From assembly GCF_001999305.1 (NCBI RefSeq), contig NZ_MLHQ01000010.1, positions 124,001 through 188,000 of the forward strand: a DNA stretch of 64,000 nucleotides. Reading direction: 5' to 3'. Below, in pieces: positions 36,449-45,513 of the stretch. The notes under the pieces are model-generated. The model was not told the DNA's origin and ran no database searches. It worked only from the letters and a program-made list of their open reading frames with translations. Position 1 is the first letter of the stretch, and every line of letters starts with the position of its first letter. This DNA comes from Rodentibacter myodis (GTDB lineage Bacteria; Pseudomonadota; Gammaproteobacteria; Enterobacterales; Pasteurellaceae). Made by a program: the position numbers and the translations under genes.

Positions 36449-39364
36449 ATGAATAATTTACAGCTTACCGTATTACTCAATGCCATTGATAAAATTTCCG
36501 CGCCGGTAAAAAATGCGGCTAAAAGTGTCAATGCCCTTTCAGAACAATTAAAAAATAGCAAATCAGCATTGCGTGAACTTGAAAAAGTACAAAATCAAAT
36601 GAATTCATTTTCTCGCACCACAGAGAAAATAAATAAAAGCACCGAGGCAATCAATAAACACGCCAAAAAATTAGATAACCTACGCAATAAAATTTCTAAA
36701 ATGAAAAATGAGCGGGTTGATCTCAAAGGTCAAATTAAAGATGCCGAGCTTTATCATTCAAGTTTAATTTCTAAGGGAAAGGTTGCCGAAGCCTTGGCAG
36801 TCCGTGTCAAAATTGGCGATCTCACCAAACAATATGAAAAGCTACAAGGAAGCATTAGCGAAACCGGCAGAAAAATAAGTAAAGAAAATGCTGAATGGAA
36901 AGCCGGTCGCCGTGAAAAAGCCAAACAACTTTTACAACTTCGAGAGTTAAAGCGCAAGTTGAAAGAGGCAGGGATTGATACAAAGCATTTTGCCCAACAA
37001 GAAACCTTGCTTGCTGAAAAAATTAAAGCAGCCAATAAAACCATTGAGCAACAACAAGCACGCTTAGCGAAATTAAACGCTAAACAGGCTGCCTATCAAA
37101 AATATCGTGGGCAAGTCGAAAATCTAAAAGAAATCAGCGGAAAAGCGCAAATGATTGGTGCGCAATCTATGGCAGCCGGTGCGACTATCACCGCTCCACT
37201 TGCCAACGTCACCAAAGATTTTATGAATTTTGAAGATGCAATGATTGGTGTGGCACGCCAAGTTCCGGGCTTAAAAGATGAATTCGGAAACTTTACCCCT
37301 GAATTTGATGAGTGGAAAAAGAAAATCCAAAATCTATCAAAAACGCTACCGCTAACCACTGTTCAAATCGCCAATATGATTGAAAGTGCGGCAAGAATGG
37401 ATATTCCGAAAGAGCAACTGGAAGAATTTGTGCGGATTAACACACAAATGGCAACTGCATTTGATGCAACCAATCCGGATGAAATGGTTGAGGCGTTCGG
37501 AAAAGTCAGTAAAAACTTTAAACTCACTCAAGAACAAACAAGAGAACTTGCCGATACGATCAACTATTTGGACGATAACACCATTTCTAAAGGTACGGGC
37601 ATTATAGGCTATATGAACAGAGTGGCAGGTATTGCCGGCATTGCCAAAATCACCGATAAAAATATGGCTGCTCTTGGCTCAACATTACAAACATTAGGCG
37701 CGGCAGAAGAAGATAGTGCCACAGCCGTTACCACGATTTTTACCCGTTTAGGTGTGGCAGGAAACCATAAAGAAGTGGATGGCGCACTTAAAAAATTAAG
37801 GTTAGATCCGAAAAAAATTGCAAGTGGAATGGCAAAAGATGCACAAGCCACATTGATGTTGATTGTCGAAAAAATCAAAGGGTTAAAAGACAGTGAACAA
37901 ACTGATGTAATGAAAGGACTTGTGGGGATTCCGCATATTAAAACCATTTCAAAATTAGTGACAAATACCGAAGAATGGCGTAGACAAATTAAACTTGCCA
38001 ATAGCGAGGCAGCAAAAGGCTCAATGGCGAGAGAGTTTGAAACAAGAATGAAAGCCCTTTCGGCATCGACACAGATTTTTGAAAACCAACTTTACAATTT
38101 AAAAGCAACGATTGGAGGCGTGCTTGCACCTACACTAAATTCAGTAATGGTTAAAATTGGGGGGATCATTGACAAGGTCAAAGCGTGGATAGAAGCTAAT
38201 CCGGAACTCGCAAGAAAAATTCTTATTGTTGCGGGTGCAATCGGCACAACGCTTACTGCTTTCGGCGCATTAAGCCTTGCATTAAGTTTTGTGGTTTATC
38301 CTATTGCCCGATTATTTCTTGGCTTGTCAAAGCTAAAAATTTTATTGCCTAAAATTAGTGCGTCCTTCAAAACTGTCGATGGCTCAATTCTACGCGGTTT
38401 ATTGTCACCACTTAAATTATTGATGTTTGCCTTCACGCCTTTAGGGGCAGTTATTATTGCAACAGTTGGAATAATAGCCGGTTCAATTTATAAATATTGG
38501 ACACCAATCAAAGCCTTTTTCGGTGGTTTTTGGGAAGGATTAAAATCAGGGCTTGCACCGGTTATTGAAAAATTTAAACCGTTGGGCGATCTATTTGGCG
38601 TTGTAGTCGGCTGGATTGAAAAAGCCGTGAAATGGTTTATGGATTTGCTCTCGCCGGTTCAAAGCACACAAAAAGATTTAGATGCCGCCGCAAGTGCCGG
38701 TAAAAAATTTGGTGAATGGGTAGCAAAAGGAATTGATCTCGCGCTCACACCGTTGAAATTATTACAAGATGGCATTCAATGGGTATTAGATCATATGCCA
38801 AGTATTGAAGGTATCAGTAACGCCCTTGATAAAGGAAACCAAATCACCGAACAAGCCCAACAAATAAAAGAAGAAGGAATCAAAAAGGCTTTTGGGGACG
38901 GTATTTTAGGCAAAACTATGCAACTACTAAGCGATCCTAATTTACAACACTGGAAAGGCGGATTAGTGAAAGGCTATTCAGCAGGCGGCTACACCGGCAA
39001 CGGCGGTAAATATCAACCAATGGGGATTGTTCACGGCGGCGAATATGTGATGACAAAAGAGGCGACCTCACGCCTTGGCATTCACACCCTAAACGCCCTC
39101 AATTATGGCAAACAAGCCTTAATTGCAGGCGGCTTGGGCGTAAGTGTTGCCACGGCCGCACCGGTGCAGGCTGATAGCCGACCGCCCATTTCAGCACGTC
39201 CCGTTGCCGCACAAGTCACCCAACCAATGACAGTGCAAATCACCATTAATGCCGCACAAGGTATGGACGAGCGAATGATTGCACAACAAGTGGCAAAAGA
39301 ATTTCAACGCATCCAAAACCAACAACAGGCACGCGCACGCAACAGCTTACGCGACAGGGGGTAA
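36449..39364 (+). CDS. T: Tail tape measure protein, P2 gpT-like
   Basis: 971 aa from the ATG at 36449. The N-terminal ~230 residues are coiled coil, then the TMP core (GKAQMIGAQSMAAGATITAP, PGLKDEFGNFTPEFDEWKKK, AEEDSATAVTTIFTRLGVAG). Two hydrophobic patches at about 590-640 and 660-685 are probably the membrane-insertion segments. The C terminus has GGYTGNGGKYQPMGIVHGGE, typical of this family. Length sets the tail length. Intact. Confidence 0.92.
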   Translation: MNNLQLTVLLNAIDKISAPVKNAAKSVNALSEQLKNSKSALRELEKVQNQMNSFSRTTEKINKSTEAINKHAKKLDNLRNKISKMKNERVDLKGQIKDAELYHSSLISKGKVAEALAVRVKIGDLTKQYEKLQGSISETGRKISKENAEWKAGRREKAKQLLQLRELKRKLKEAGIDTKHFAQQETLLAEKIKAANKTIEQQQARLAKLNAKQAAYQKYRGQVENLKEISGKAQMIGAQSMAAGATITAPLANVTKDFMNFEDAMIGVARQVPGLKDEFGNFTPEFDEWKKKIQNLSKTLPLTTVQIANMIESAARMDIPKEQLEEFVRINTQMATAFDATNPDEMVEAFGKVSKNFKLTQEQTRELADTINYLDDNTISKGTGIIGYMNRVAGIAGIAKITDKNMAALGSTLQTLGAAEEDSATAVTTIFTRLGVAGNHKEVDGALKKLRLDPKKIASGMAKDAQATLMLIVEKIKGLKDSEQTDVMKGLVGIPHIKTISKLVTNTEEWRRQIKLANSEAAKGSMAREFETRMKALSASTQIFENQLYNLKATIGGVLAPTLNSVMVKIGGIIDKVKAWIEANPELARKILIVAGAIGTTLTAFGALSLALSFVVYPIARLFLGLSKLKILLPKISASFKTVDGSILRGLLSPLKLLMFAFTPLGAVIIATVGIIAGSIYKYWTPIKAFFGGFWEGLKSGLAPVIEKFKPLGDLFGVVVGWIEKAVKWFMDLLSPVQSTQKDLDAAASAGKKFGEWVAKGIDLALTPLKLLQDGIQWVLDHMPSIEGISNALDKGNQITEQAQQIKEEGIKKAFGDGILGKTMQLLSDPNLQHWKGGLVKGYSAGGYTGNGGKYQPMGIVHGGEYVMTKEATSRLGIHTLNALNYGKQALIAGGLGVSVATAAPVQADSRPPISARPVAAQVTQPMTVQITINAAQGMDERMIAQQVAKEFQRIQNQQQARARNSLRDRG

Positions 39365-39366
39365 CA

Positions 39367-39390
39367 AAAGGGCGAAAGCCCTTTTTTGTT
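39367..39390 (+). terminator. Terminator after T
   Basis: AAAGGGC-GAAA-GCCCTTTTTT: a 7-bp stem with GAAA loop and six T, directly after the tape-measure stop. Confidence 0.92.
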
Positions 39391-39418
39391 TGATAAAAAA
39401 AATCACTCGGGTTATAGT
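39390..39418 (+). promoter_or_regulatory. Promoter of the toxin-antitoxin pair
   Basis: -35 TTGATA (39390-39395), 17-bp spacer, -10 TATAGT (39413-39418). A short inverted repeat CCTAT...ATAGG follows at 39425-39441, just before the antitoxin start, and may be the autoregulatory operator. Confidence 0.75.
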
Positions 39419-39451
39419 AGCGAACCTATCCATCCCATAGGAGTGTGAAAA

Positions 39452-39631
39452 ATGTTCAAAGAAAAAGGCTATGATGAATTTTTAGCAGCAAGTATTAAAC
39501 GTGGTGAAGCGGACGTTGCTGCAGGGCGCGTATTTACTTTAGAACAAACTAAAGCACATCTGCAAAAAACAATCGAAAAAAAAGCACGAGAACTTGAAGA
39601 TACTGAACGTGAAGTATTGATTTATGGCTAA
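39452..39631 (+). CDS. Antitoxin of a ParE/RelE-type pair
   Basis: 59 aa. A small, charged, helical protein (EFLAASIKRGEADVAAGRVF, then IEKKARELEDTERE) with SD TAGGAG. It overlaps the toxin gene by 8 nt. The pattern is that of the antitoxins partnering short ParE toxins in Pasteurellaceae; it would bind toxin with its C-terminal half and DNA with its N-terminal half. Confidence 0.75.
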   Translation: MFKEKGYDEFLAASIKRGEADVAAGRVFTLEQTKAHLQKTIEKKARELEDTEREVLIYG

Positions 39632-39908
39632 GATTATCTTTACCCAAGAAGCCGATCGTAACTTAAACGAGATTGTTTCAAACGTTATTGAATATACGGG
39701 TTATGAGTTAAGCGGAATTAAGTTAGCCGATGATATTTTTGCTAAAATTGATGTGATCGCCTATATGCCTATGGCCGCAGGCAGAATTATTCAAGATAAC
39801 CGCCGTGAAGCTTTTTGCCGTGGTTATCGTATCGTTTATGATATTGTCGGCGGTGAAGTATATATTCAAACTATTATCCACTCCCGCCGATTATATCCTC
39901 GCCCCTAA
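39624..39908 (+). CDS. ParE/RelE-superfamily toxin
   Basis: 94 aa. KIIFTQEADRNLNEIVSNVI, MPMAAGRIIQDNRREAFCRG and YRIVYDIVGGEVYIQTIIHS followed by RRLYP are the ParE fold signature. ParE toxins inhibit DNA gyrase; the RelE branch cuts mRNA; the sequence favours ParE. It stabilises the prophage if the pair is active. Both genes are intact. Confidence 0.88.
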   Translation: MAKIIFTQEADRNLNEIVSNVIEYTGYELSGIKLADDIFAKIDVIAYMPMAAGRIIQDNRREAFCRGYRIVYDIVGGEVYIQTIIHSRRLYPRP

Positions 39909-39929
39909 ATCTTTTCCTTTTTCTATCTA

Positions 39930-39956
39930 AAGCAAGTCTCACGCTTGCTTTTTTTG
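39930..39956 (+). terminator. Terminator after the toxin gene
   Basis: AAGCAAG/CTTGCTT stem with a 7-nt loop followed by a long T-run, 22 nt after the toxin stop and 90 nt before V. Confidence 0.88.
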
Positions 39957-40046
39957 TTACCCCACACTTCACACGCCCCCACCCTCGCAATCTTCCTTTA
40001 TCTCACCAACAATAGGGCTATTTATTACATCATCACAATCTACCCT

Positions 40047-40583
40047 ATGTCTGCCGAAATCAACCGCCGAATTGATAACCTGATCCGCTTTGGGCTGATT
40101 GCCGAAGTGGATTATGCGCAAGCCCGTGCGCGGGTAAAGAGCGGTCAAATTCTGACGGATTTTTTACCCTTTGTAACCTTTCGTGCCGGCACAACCCAAA
40201 CGTGGTCGCCGCCAACCATAGGCGAGCAATGTGTCATTTTGGCGGCAAGTGGTGAATTTACCACGGCTTGTGTGCTTGTGGGGCTTTATACCCAAAACAG
40301 CCCAAGCCATTCCCAAGATTTGCACCTCATTCAATTTGCAGACGGGGCAATCATTGAATACAACCAAGCCACAGGCGCATTGACTGTCAGCGGTATTAAA
40401 GTCGCCAATATTACGGCAGCAAACCAAATCAATATTGATTGCCCCTTCGTCAATATCAAAGGCAATGTAAAAGTCGAAGGCAGCATCACCGCAAGCGGTG
40501 ATGTAAAAGGCGGCAAAATTAGCCTACAAAATCACAAACACCTTGAGCAAGGTGACGGTAAAGACACAGGCAAAGCAAAATGA
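40047..40583 (+). CDS. V: Baseplate spike protein, P2 gpV-like
   Basis: 178 aa from the ATG at 40047. INRRIDNLIRFGLIAEVDYA, WSPPTIGEQCVILAASGEF and the C-terminal beta-helix (FVNIKGNVKVEGSITASGDV) ending in HKHLEQGDGK fit the membrane-piercing tail spike. The His-rich tip may bind iron as in P2 V. Confidence 0.92.
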   Translation: MSAEINRRIDNLIRFGLIAEVDYAQARARVKSGQILTDFLPFVTFRAGTTQTWSPPTIGEQCVILAASGEFTTACVLVGLYTQNSPSHSQDLHLIQFADGAIIEYNQATGALTVSGIKVANITAANQINIDCPFVNIKGNVKVEGSITASGDVKGGKISLQNHKHLEQGDGKDTGKAK

Positions 40584-40915
40584 ACCGATACACAGGCGAA
40601 CAGTTAGCGGACGAAACCGCTCACATCAAACAATCTATTGCAGATATTCTGCTCACGCCCATTGGCTCCCGCCTGCAGCGGCGTGAATATGGCAGTCTTA
40701 TTCCAATGTTGCTTGACCGCCCGATTAATCGCACGCTTTTATTACAACTTGCCGCTTGTGCGGTTACGGCGATCAACCGTTGGGAACCGCGCGTGCAAAT
40801 CACCCAATTTAAACCGCAGCCGATTGAAGGCGGCATTAATGCAAGCTATGTGGCACGCTTTCGCAAAAACAATCAAGAAATCCGAAACGAACAATTATTA
40901 CTAAGTGGCAAATAA
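40580..40915 (+). CDS. W: Baseplate wedge protein, P2 gpW-like (gp25 fold)
   Basis: 111 aa. HIKQSIADILLTPIGSRLQR-REYGS and LLQLAACAVTAINRWEPRVQ are the T4 gp25-like pattern. It overlaps V by 4 nt and J by 1 nt. Confidence 0.92.
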   Translation: MNRYTGEQLADETAHIKQSIADILLTPIGSRLQRREYGSLIPMLLDRPINRTLLLQLAACAVTAINRWEPRVQITQFKPQPIEGGINASYVARFRKNNQEIRNEQLLLSGK

Positions 40916-41829
40916 TGAGCGAACTTGTTGATTTATCCAAACTTGAAGCCCCCAAAGTGCTTGAAGATTTAAACTTTGAAACCTTACTTGCCGAACGCAA
41001 AGCGGAATTTATCGCCCTCTATCCGCCGGAAGAGCAGCCCTTTTGGCAGGCACGGCTCAATCTTGAAAGTGAACCCATTACCAAATTATTGCAAGAAGCC
41101 GTGTATTTGCAGTTGTTGGAACGCTCACGTATTAATCAAGCGGCACAAGCCACAATGTTGGCTTATGCCACCGGCAGCGATTTAGATGTGATTGCGGCAA
41201 ATTACAACGTGCAACGCCAAGTCATCCAAGCAGAAGATAACAGCGTTACACCGCCCATTCCTGCCATTTTGGAAGACGACACCGCCCTACGCCTGCGCAC
41301 CCAATTAGCCTTTGAGGGGCTTTCGGTTGCAGGGCCGCGTTCAGCTTATGTGTTTCACGCCCTTTCTGCTCATCCTGAAGTGGCGGATGTTTCCGTGGTT
41401 TCACCCGAACCGGCACAGGTTACCGTCACCATTTTAAGCCGAATCGGACAAGGCACGGCAAGCGAGGCAGTACTCAACGCCGTGCGGGAAAAACTCAACG
41501 ATGAAAACACCCGCCCTATTGGCGACCGTGTCACCATACAAAGTGCGGTGATCAATCCTTATCAAATCCACGCCAAACTGCATTTATATCGTGGCCCGGA
41601 ATATGAACCAATCAAAGCGGAAACCTTAAAAAAACTTACCGCCTACACGGAAGAAAAACGCCGACTGGGACGGGATATTAGCCTATCCGGCATTTACGCC
41701 GCTTTACATTTAGAAGGTGTGCAACGGGTAGAACTGCTTTCCCCAACCACCGATATTGTGCTGCCAAGCTCAAAATCGGGTTACTGCACCAACATCAATA
41801 TTGAAATAGTCACCAGCGATGATTACTAA
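40915..41829 (+). CDS. J: Baseplate wedge protein, P2 gpJ-like
   Basis: 304 aa, the usual length. LPPE-type N-terminal region, ATGSDLDVIAANYNVQRQ, GLSVAGPRSAYVFHALSAHP and EVADVSVVSPEPAQVTVTIL identify baseplate J. Intact. Confidence 0.92.
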   Translation: MSELVDLSKLEAPKVLEDLNFETLLAERKAEFIALYPPEEQPFWQARLNLESEPITKLLQEAVYLQLLERSRINQAAQATMLAYATGSDLDVIAANYNVQRQVIQAEDNSVTPPIPAILEDDTALRLRTQLAFEGLSVAGPRSAYVFHALSAHPEVADVSVVSPEPAQVTVTILSRIGQGTASEAVLNAVREKLNDENTRPIGDRVTIQSAVINPYQIHAKLHLYRGPEYEPIKAETLKKLTAYTEEKRRLGRDISLSGIYAALHLEGVQRVELLSPTTDIVLPSSKSGYCTNINIEIVTSDDY

Positions 41830-42358
41830 CCATTTATTGCCCATTGGCTCAACACCCCTTGAAAAACGGGCAGCGAAAATCCTCAAAAGTGCGGTCGAGA
41901 ATCCCATTATTATTGCGGATTTAATCAACCCCGACCGTTGCCCACCCGAACTCCTGCCCTATTTAGCGTGGGCGTTTTCGGTGGATAAATGGGACGAACA
42001 TTGGACAGACGAAGTCAAACGCATTGCCATTAAGCAATCTTATTTTGTGCATAAACACAAAGGCACGATTGCCGCCGTGAAACGGGTGATTGAGCCTATC
42101 GGCTATTTGATTGAATTAAAAGAATGGTTTAACACCCAACCGCAAGGACAACCCGGCACCTTTAGTTTAACCGTTGAAGTGCCGGAAAGCGGCTTGACTG
42201 AACAAACTTACAATGAGTTGGTGCGTTTGGTGAATGATGTCAAACCCGTCTCTCGCCACCTGACACAACTCGCTATCGCCATTTCGCCAACAGGGGCATT
42301 GAACACCTTTATCGGACAACAAGAAGGCGAAATCACCACCCTTTACCCACAAGGATAA
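41819..42358 (+). CDS. I: Baseplate/tail protein, P2 gpI-like
   Basis: 179 aa. LLPIGSTPLEKRAAKILKSA, CPPELLPYLAWAFSVDKWDE and HKGTIAAVKRVIEPIGYL are the gpI signature. It overlaps J by 11 nt and precedes the tail fibre gene by 3 nt. Confidence 0.92.
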   Translation: MITNHLLPIGSTPLEKRAAKILKSAVENPIIIADLINPDRCPPELLPYLAWAFSVDKWDEHWTDEVKRIAIKQSYFVHKHKGTIAAVKRVIEPIGYLIELKEWFNTQPQGQPGTFSLTVEVPESGLTEQTYNELVRLVNDVKPVSRHLTQLAIAISPTGALNTFIGQQEGEITTLYPQG

Positions 42359-42361
42359 TTT

Positions 42362-43980
42362 ATGGCATCACAATATTTTGCACTTTTAACAGATTACGGC
42401 ACTGCCGCTTTTGCCAAAGTCATCAGCAGTAGCCAACCGCTACAACTTACCACCTTTGCCGTGGGCGATGGCAACGGACAAACCGTTACGCCAACTGCCA
42501 ATCGCACTTCCCTTGTGCGTGAAAAGCACCGTGCAACAGTGAGTGCCGTCACATTAAGTGTCGATCACAGTGTGATTTTTGTCCCCCGCCAACAACTCAC
42601 CCCGAAAACTATCACCGCTACGACGAAAATGGCTTTGATGAAAGCGGTCACAATCACAAAATAGACAAAGCTACGACAAGTCAAGCAGGGATTGTACAAC
42701 TCTCAAATGACGATAACAGCGATGACGAGACTAAAGCTCCAACACTGAAAGTGATTAAAAAATTTAAGGGACTGATTGACAGCCTCACCCGAAGCCTTGG
42801 GAATTACATTCCAAACAGCAAAAAATCCAACGCTACCAATAGCTCAAGTAGCGCCACCATTGCAACAAGTGCGGCGGTAAAATCTGCAAACGATAACGCC
42901 AACGAACGAGTTTCAAAATCAGGCGATACGATGACGGGTAATCTGATTATTGATTATGGTGATTACTCCAACATTGAATTGCGAAACCGCGCTGGACAGC
43001 GAATTTTATTTGAGCATAAACCTTATTCATTAGGCTCTGATACTTTTGGTAATTTTATTCTAAGAAATGCGAATGGCGACAACTTAAACGTACTAGGGTT
43101 ACCCAAAAAAAATGCCACACTTGCAACAATAGAAGATGTCAATAGCCGCATTCCCCTTGATGGCAATGCTGATATCAACGGGATAAAAAATTTCGTAGGA
43201 ACTGTCCGTTTAAAAAACGGATTAGCATTAGCTAATTCGGAGTATGTAGATAGCATTCGTCTAAGCAACTGGGATTGGAAACGTCCTATCAAAATAGGAA
43301 ACGATACTTTAATAGGCAATGATGTAGCAGCGATAGGATTTAACTCCAATGGTACTTTTCATTTTTTCAATTTGACTCAAAAGCAAGAAATTGCTGCCGT
43401 GTACGAAAACGGAAAAATATTCGGACAAGATTTTATTGCTCAAGGCAAGTCATTATCTCAAGCTGTCATGCTAAGGCATTTAATTGGCATACCACAACCC
43501 TATCCGCTCGGTAATGTTCCCGAAGGCTTTTTGGCGATGAATGGCTCTCGTTTCGATAAGAATCGTTATCCTATTTTGGCGGAGCGTTATCCATCAGGCT
43601 ATTTACCCGATTTACGGGGGGAATTTATTCGGGGTTGGGATAACGGAAGAAACGTAGATGCAGGACGAAATTTATTAAGTTCTCAAAGCGATGCCATTCA
43701 AGACCATTTCCATTTATTGCCAACACAGAATGGCGACTCATCAAAGTGGGAAGAGGATATTCAATCAGTATTCTTAGATAACGGTGGCAATAGAAAAATC
43801 GATGGTGCATTAATTCGTGTTAGTGCATTAGGGAGCAATAATGGAAATAATCCAAATATCGCCGACAATGGGATAGCAAGAACTTACCGCGCTAGTGCTA
43901 AATATAACACCGACCAACGAACCGCAGGCGAAACCCGTCCTCGCAATATCGCTTTTCAGTACATTTGTTTAGCTGGGTAA
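42362..43980 (+). pseudogene. H: Tail fibre protein, P2 gpH-like, deleted and frameshifted
   Basis: The N-terminal MASQYFALLTDYGTAAFAKV and FAVGDGNGQTVTPTANRTSL are P2 H-like. REKHRATVSAV then jumps to TLSVDHSVIFVPRQQLTPKT, skipping about 65 residues normally between, so an in-frame deletion is likely. At about 42,620 the frame breaks (TTKMALMKAV then stop at 42,664); one base on it continues ENGFDESGHNHKIDKATTSQ and AGIVQLSNDDNSD. The distal part has SKSGDTMTGNLII and a collar-type C terminus (PEGFLAMNGSRFDKNRYPIL, RPRNIAFQYICLAG). Receptor binding is probably lost. Confidence 0.85.
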
Positions 43981-44013
43981 TTCACTATTTAACAAAAAAT
44001 AAAAGGAATGACA

Positions 44014-44754
44014 ATGACCGTTCAGTTTAACGCAGAAGGCTTTGCCCTTAAAAGTGGCGAAGTAACCGTTTATGTGGTAGATAGCCAAGGCATTTACCAT
44101 CACAGTGAAAATGAATATGTGAGTATTGGCGCCGGTTTAAGCGCCGGAGCATTTTTAGATGCTCCGCTACAGGATAAAGCAGGTTTTGCGATTATCCGCA
44201 CCGACAAGGGTTGGGAGTATATTGCAGACCACCGAGGCAAAATCTGTTACGACAAATCGACCCGAACAGAAACAATCATCTCAAAACTCGGGGAAATCCC
44301 CCAAAATTTAACCGCACTCAAACCGGATAGCGAATACGACATGTGGAATGAAGATGCGGGTTGCTGGGAAGTTTCGCAGGAAAAACTGACCGCACTTTTA
44401 ACCGACCGAAAAACAGCGTTATTACAACACATTGCAGATAAAACCGACCAATTAAAAGCACAGTATTTGCTGGGCTATTCCCAAGCTGAAATTGATAGTT
44501 TTTATCGACAGGAACGTGAAGCACGGGGCGAATTACCGTTGATGTTATTGACCGAACTATTCGAGGGGCGGGACGATTTAGTCAATATTGAGCAACTCAA
44601 GGAAAAAGTTATCGAAAAAGCGGATTTGTTTGCAATCATTATGGGCAAAACCTTTGCCGTTAAGCAGAATTTTGAAACCCATATTGAACAAGCCCAAACT
44701 TTAGAAGAACTGGAAAACATTAGTAAGGAGATTGACAAATGGCAATCTATTTAG
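44014..44754 (+). CDS. Tail fibre assembly/chaperone-like protein
   Basis: 246 aa from the ATG at 44014 (AAAAGGA upstream). The middle (NLTALKPDSEYDMWNEDAGC WEV) and a C-terminal helical part with QAEIDSFYRQEREARG recall phage tail-fibre assembly and DUF4376-like proteins following fibre genes. Role in fibre trimerisation inferred from place. It overlaps the next gene by 16 nt. Confidence 0.7.
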   Translation: MTVQFNAEGFALKSGEVTVYVVDSQGIYHHSENEYVSIGAGLSAGAFLDAPLQDKAGFAIIRTDKGWEYIADHRGKICYDKSTRTETIISKLGEIPQNLTALKPDSEYDMWNEDAGCWEVSQEKLTALLTDRKTALLQHIADKTDQLKAQYLLGYSQAEIDSFYRQEREARGELPLMLLTELFEGRDDLVNIEQLKEKVIEKADLFAIIMGKTFAVKQNFETHIEQAQTLEELENISKEIDKWQSI

Positions 44755-45200
44755 CCATTTACAAAGGCAAAGCTAAAAATCTCGTTGAACGGCTGCAAGA
44801 CAGTATTATTCGTTTTTTTACAAAAGGTCAATATTCGCACTGTGAGTTAGTTGTTGAACGGTTAGAACAATGGGGACAATATGACTACCGCCCTGTTTAT
44901 GATTGTTACAGCTCAAGCCCTCGGGACGGGGGCGTGCGTTGTAAACAAATCAACGTTGCCGACAGTTCAAAGTGGGATTTAATCCCAATCGATAACCTCA
45001 CCGAAGCCCAAATTAAGGCGTATTTTGACCGCACTTGTGGGGCGAAATATGACTGGTGGGGCGTGTTGGGGATTGTATTCGGCATCAAGCAAAAAAGAAG
45101 CAAGTATTTTTGTAGCGAGTGGTGTTTTAATGTGATATTTAACTCGGACAATGGATGGAGGTTTAGTCCTAATGACTTAGCAATTATCTTTAAAAAATGA
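44739..45200 (+). CDS. Permuted NlpC/P60-like (YiiX-type) cysteine peptidase candidate
   Basis: 153 aa. The His of QYSHCELVVERL and the Cys of KRSKYFCSEWCFNVIF lie in the permuted papain order (His before Cys). Phage genes of this type after tail fibres are often annotated loosely. Cleavage of an amide or acyl bond is possible; substrate unknown. Confidence 0.65.
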   Translation: MAIYLAIYKGKAKNLVERLQDSIIRFFTKGQYSHCELVVERLEQWGQYDYRPVYDCYSSSPRDGGVRCKQINVADSSKWDLIPIDNLTEAQIKAYFDRTCGAKYDWWGVLGIVFGIKQKRSKYFCSEWCFNVIFNSDNGWRFSPNDLAIIFKK

Positions 45201-45273
45201 AGACGGCGACACAGTAGGTGTTACCGCACCCGCTGTGCCAGCTACGCAATCCTAGCTTGCATATAGCCATCTG

Positions 45274-45302
45274 CCGCCTGCCTCGCGAGGCGTGCGGATT
45301 TT
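45274..45302 (+). terminator. Hairpin terminator before com
   Basis: CCGC-CT-GCCTC..GAGGC-GT-GCGG with a short loop followed by ATTTT. It separates the late operon from com. The preceding 70 nt (45201-45273) hold no ORF or clear signal. Confidence 0.7.
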
Positions 45303-45333
45303 AACAAAACCATTAAAAGTGGGAAATGCTTAT

Positions 45334-45450
45334 ATGCAAAAAATGAAAGAAATCCGGTGCAAGTGCTGTAAAAAATTACTTGCACGAGCAGAAAATGTAC
45401 AACGCTTAGAAATTAAATGCGTGCGTTGTAAAACTTTAAATCAATTTTAA
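45334..45450 (+). CDS. com: Com-like zinc-finger translational regulator
   Basis: 38 aa with the Mu Com pattern: EIRCKCCKKLLARAENVQRL, then EIKCVRCKTLNQF (CxC-C and CxxC zinc ligands). A second ATG at 45343 is the alternative start. In Mu, Com binds the mom mRNA and opens a translation-inhibitory stem-loop. Here the next gene is an adenine methylase with a hairpin over its start codon. Confidence 0.88.
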   Translation: MQKMKEIRCKCCKKLLARAENVQRLEIKCVRCKTLNQF

Positions 45451-45490
45451 CAAATTTGAGTATCGGAGCACCAAGCTAAGAGTGCCGGAA

Positions 45491-45513
45491 TGCCATAGAA
45501 TAAAACTATGGCA
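45491..45513 (+). promoter_or_regulatory. Hairpin sequestering the methylase start codon (Com target candidate)
   Basis: TGCCATAG (45491-45498) and CTATGGCA (45506-45513) form a perfect 8-bp stem with the 7-nt loop AATAAAA. The methylase ATG (45508-45510) lies inside the 3' arm. In Mu an equivalent stem-loop at the mom start is opened by Com. Confidence 0.75.

Noticed and set aside
42665..42750. Separate small gene between the two tail-fibre ORFs
   Set aside because: The interval is coding in the distal fibre frame (KATTSQAGIVQLSND), so it belongs to the broken gpH gene.
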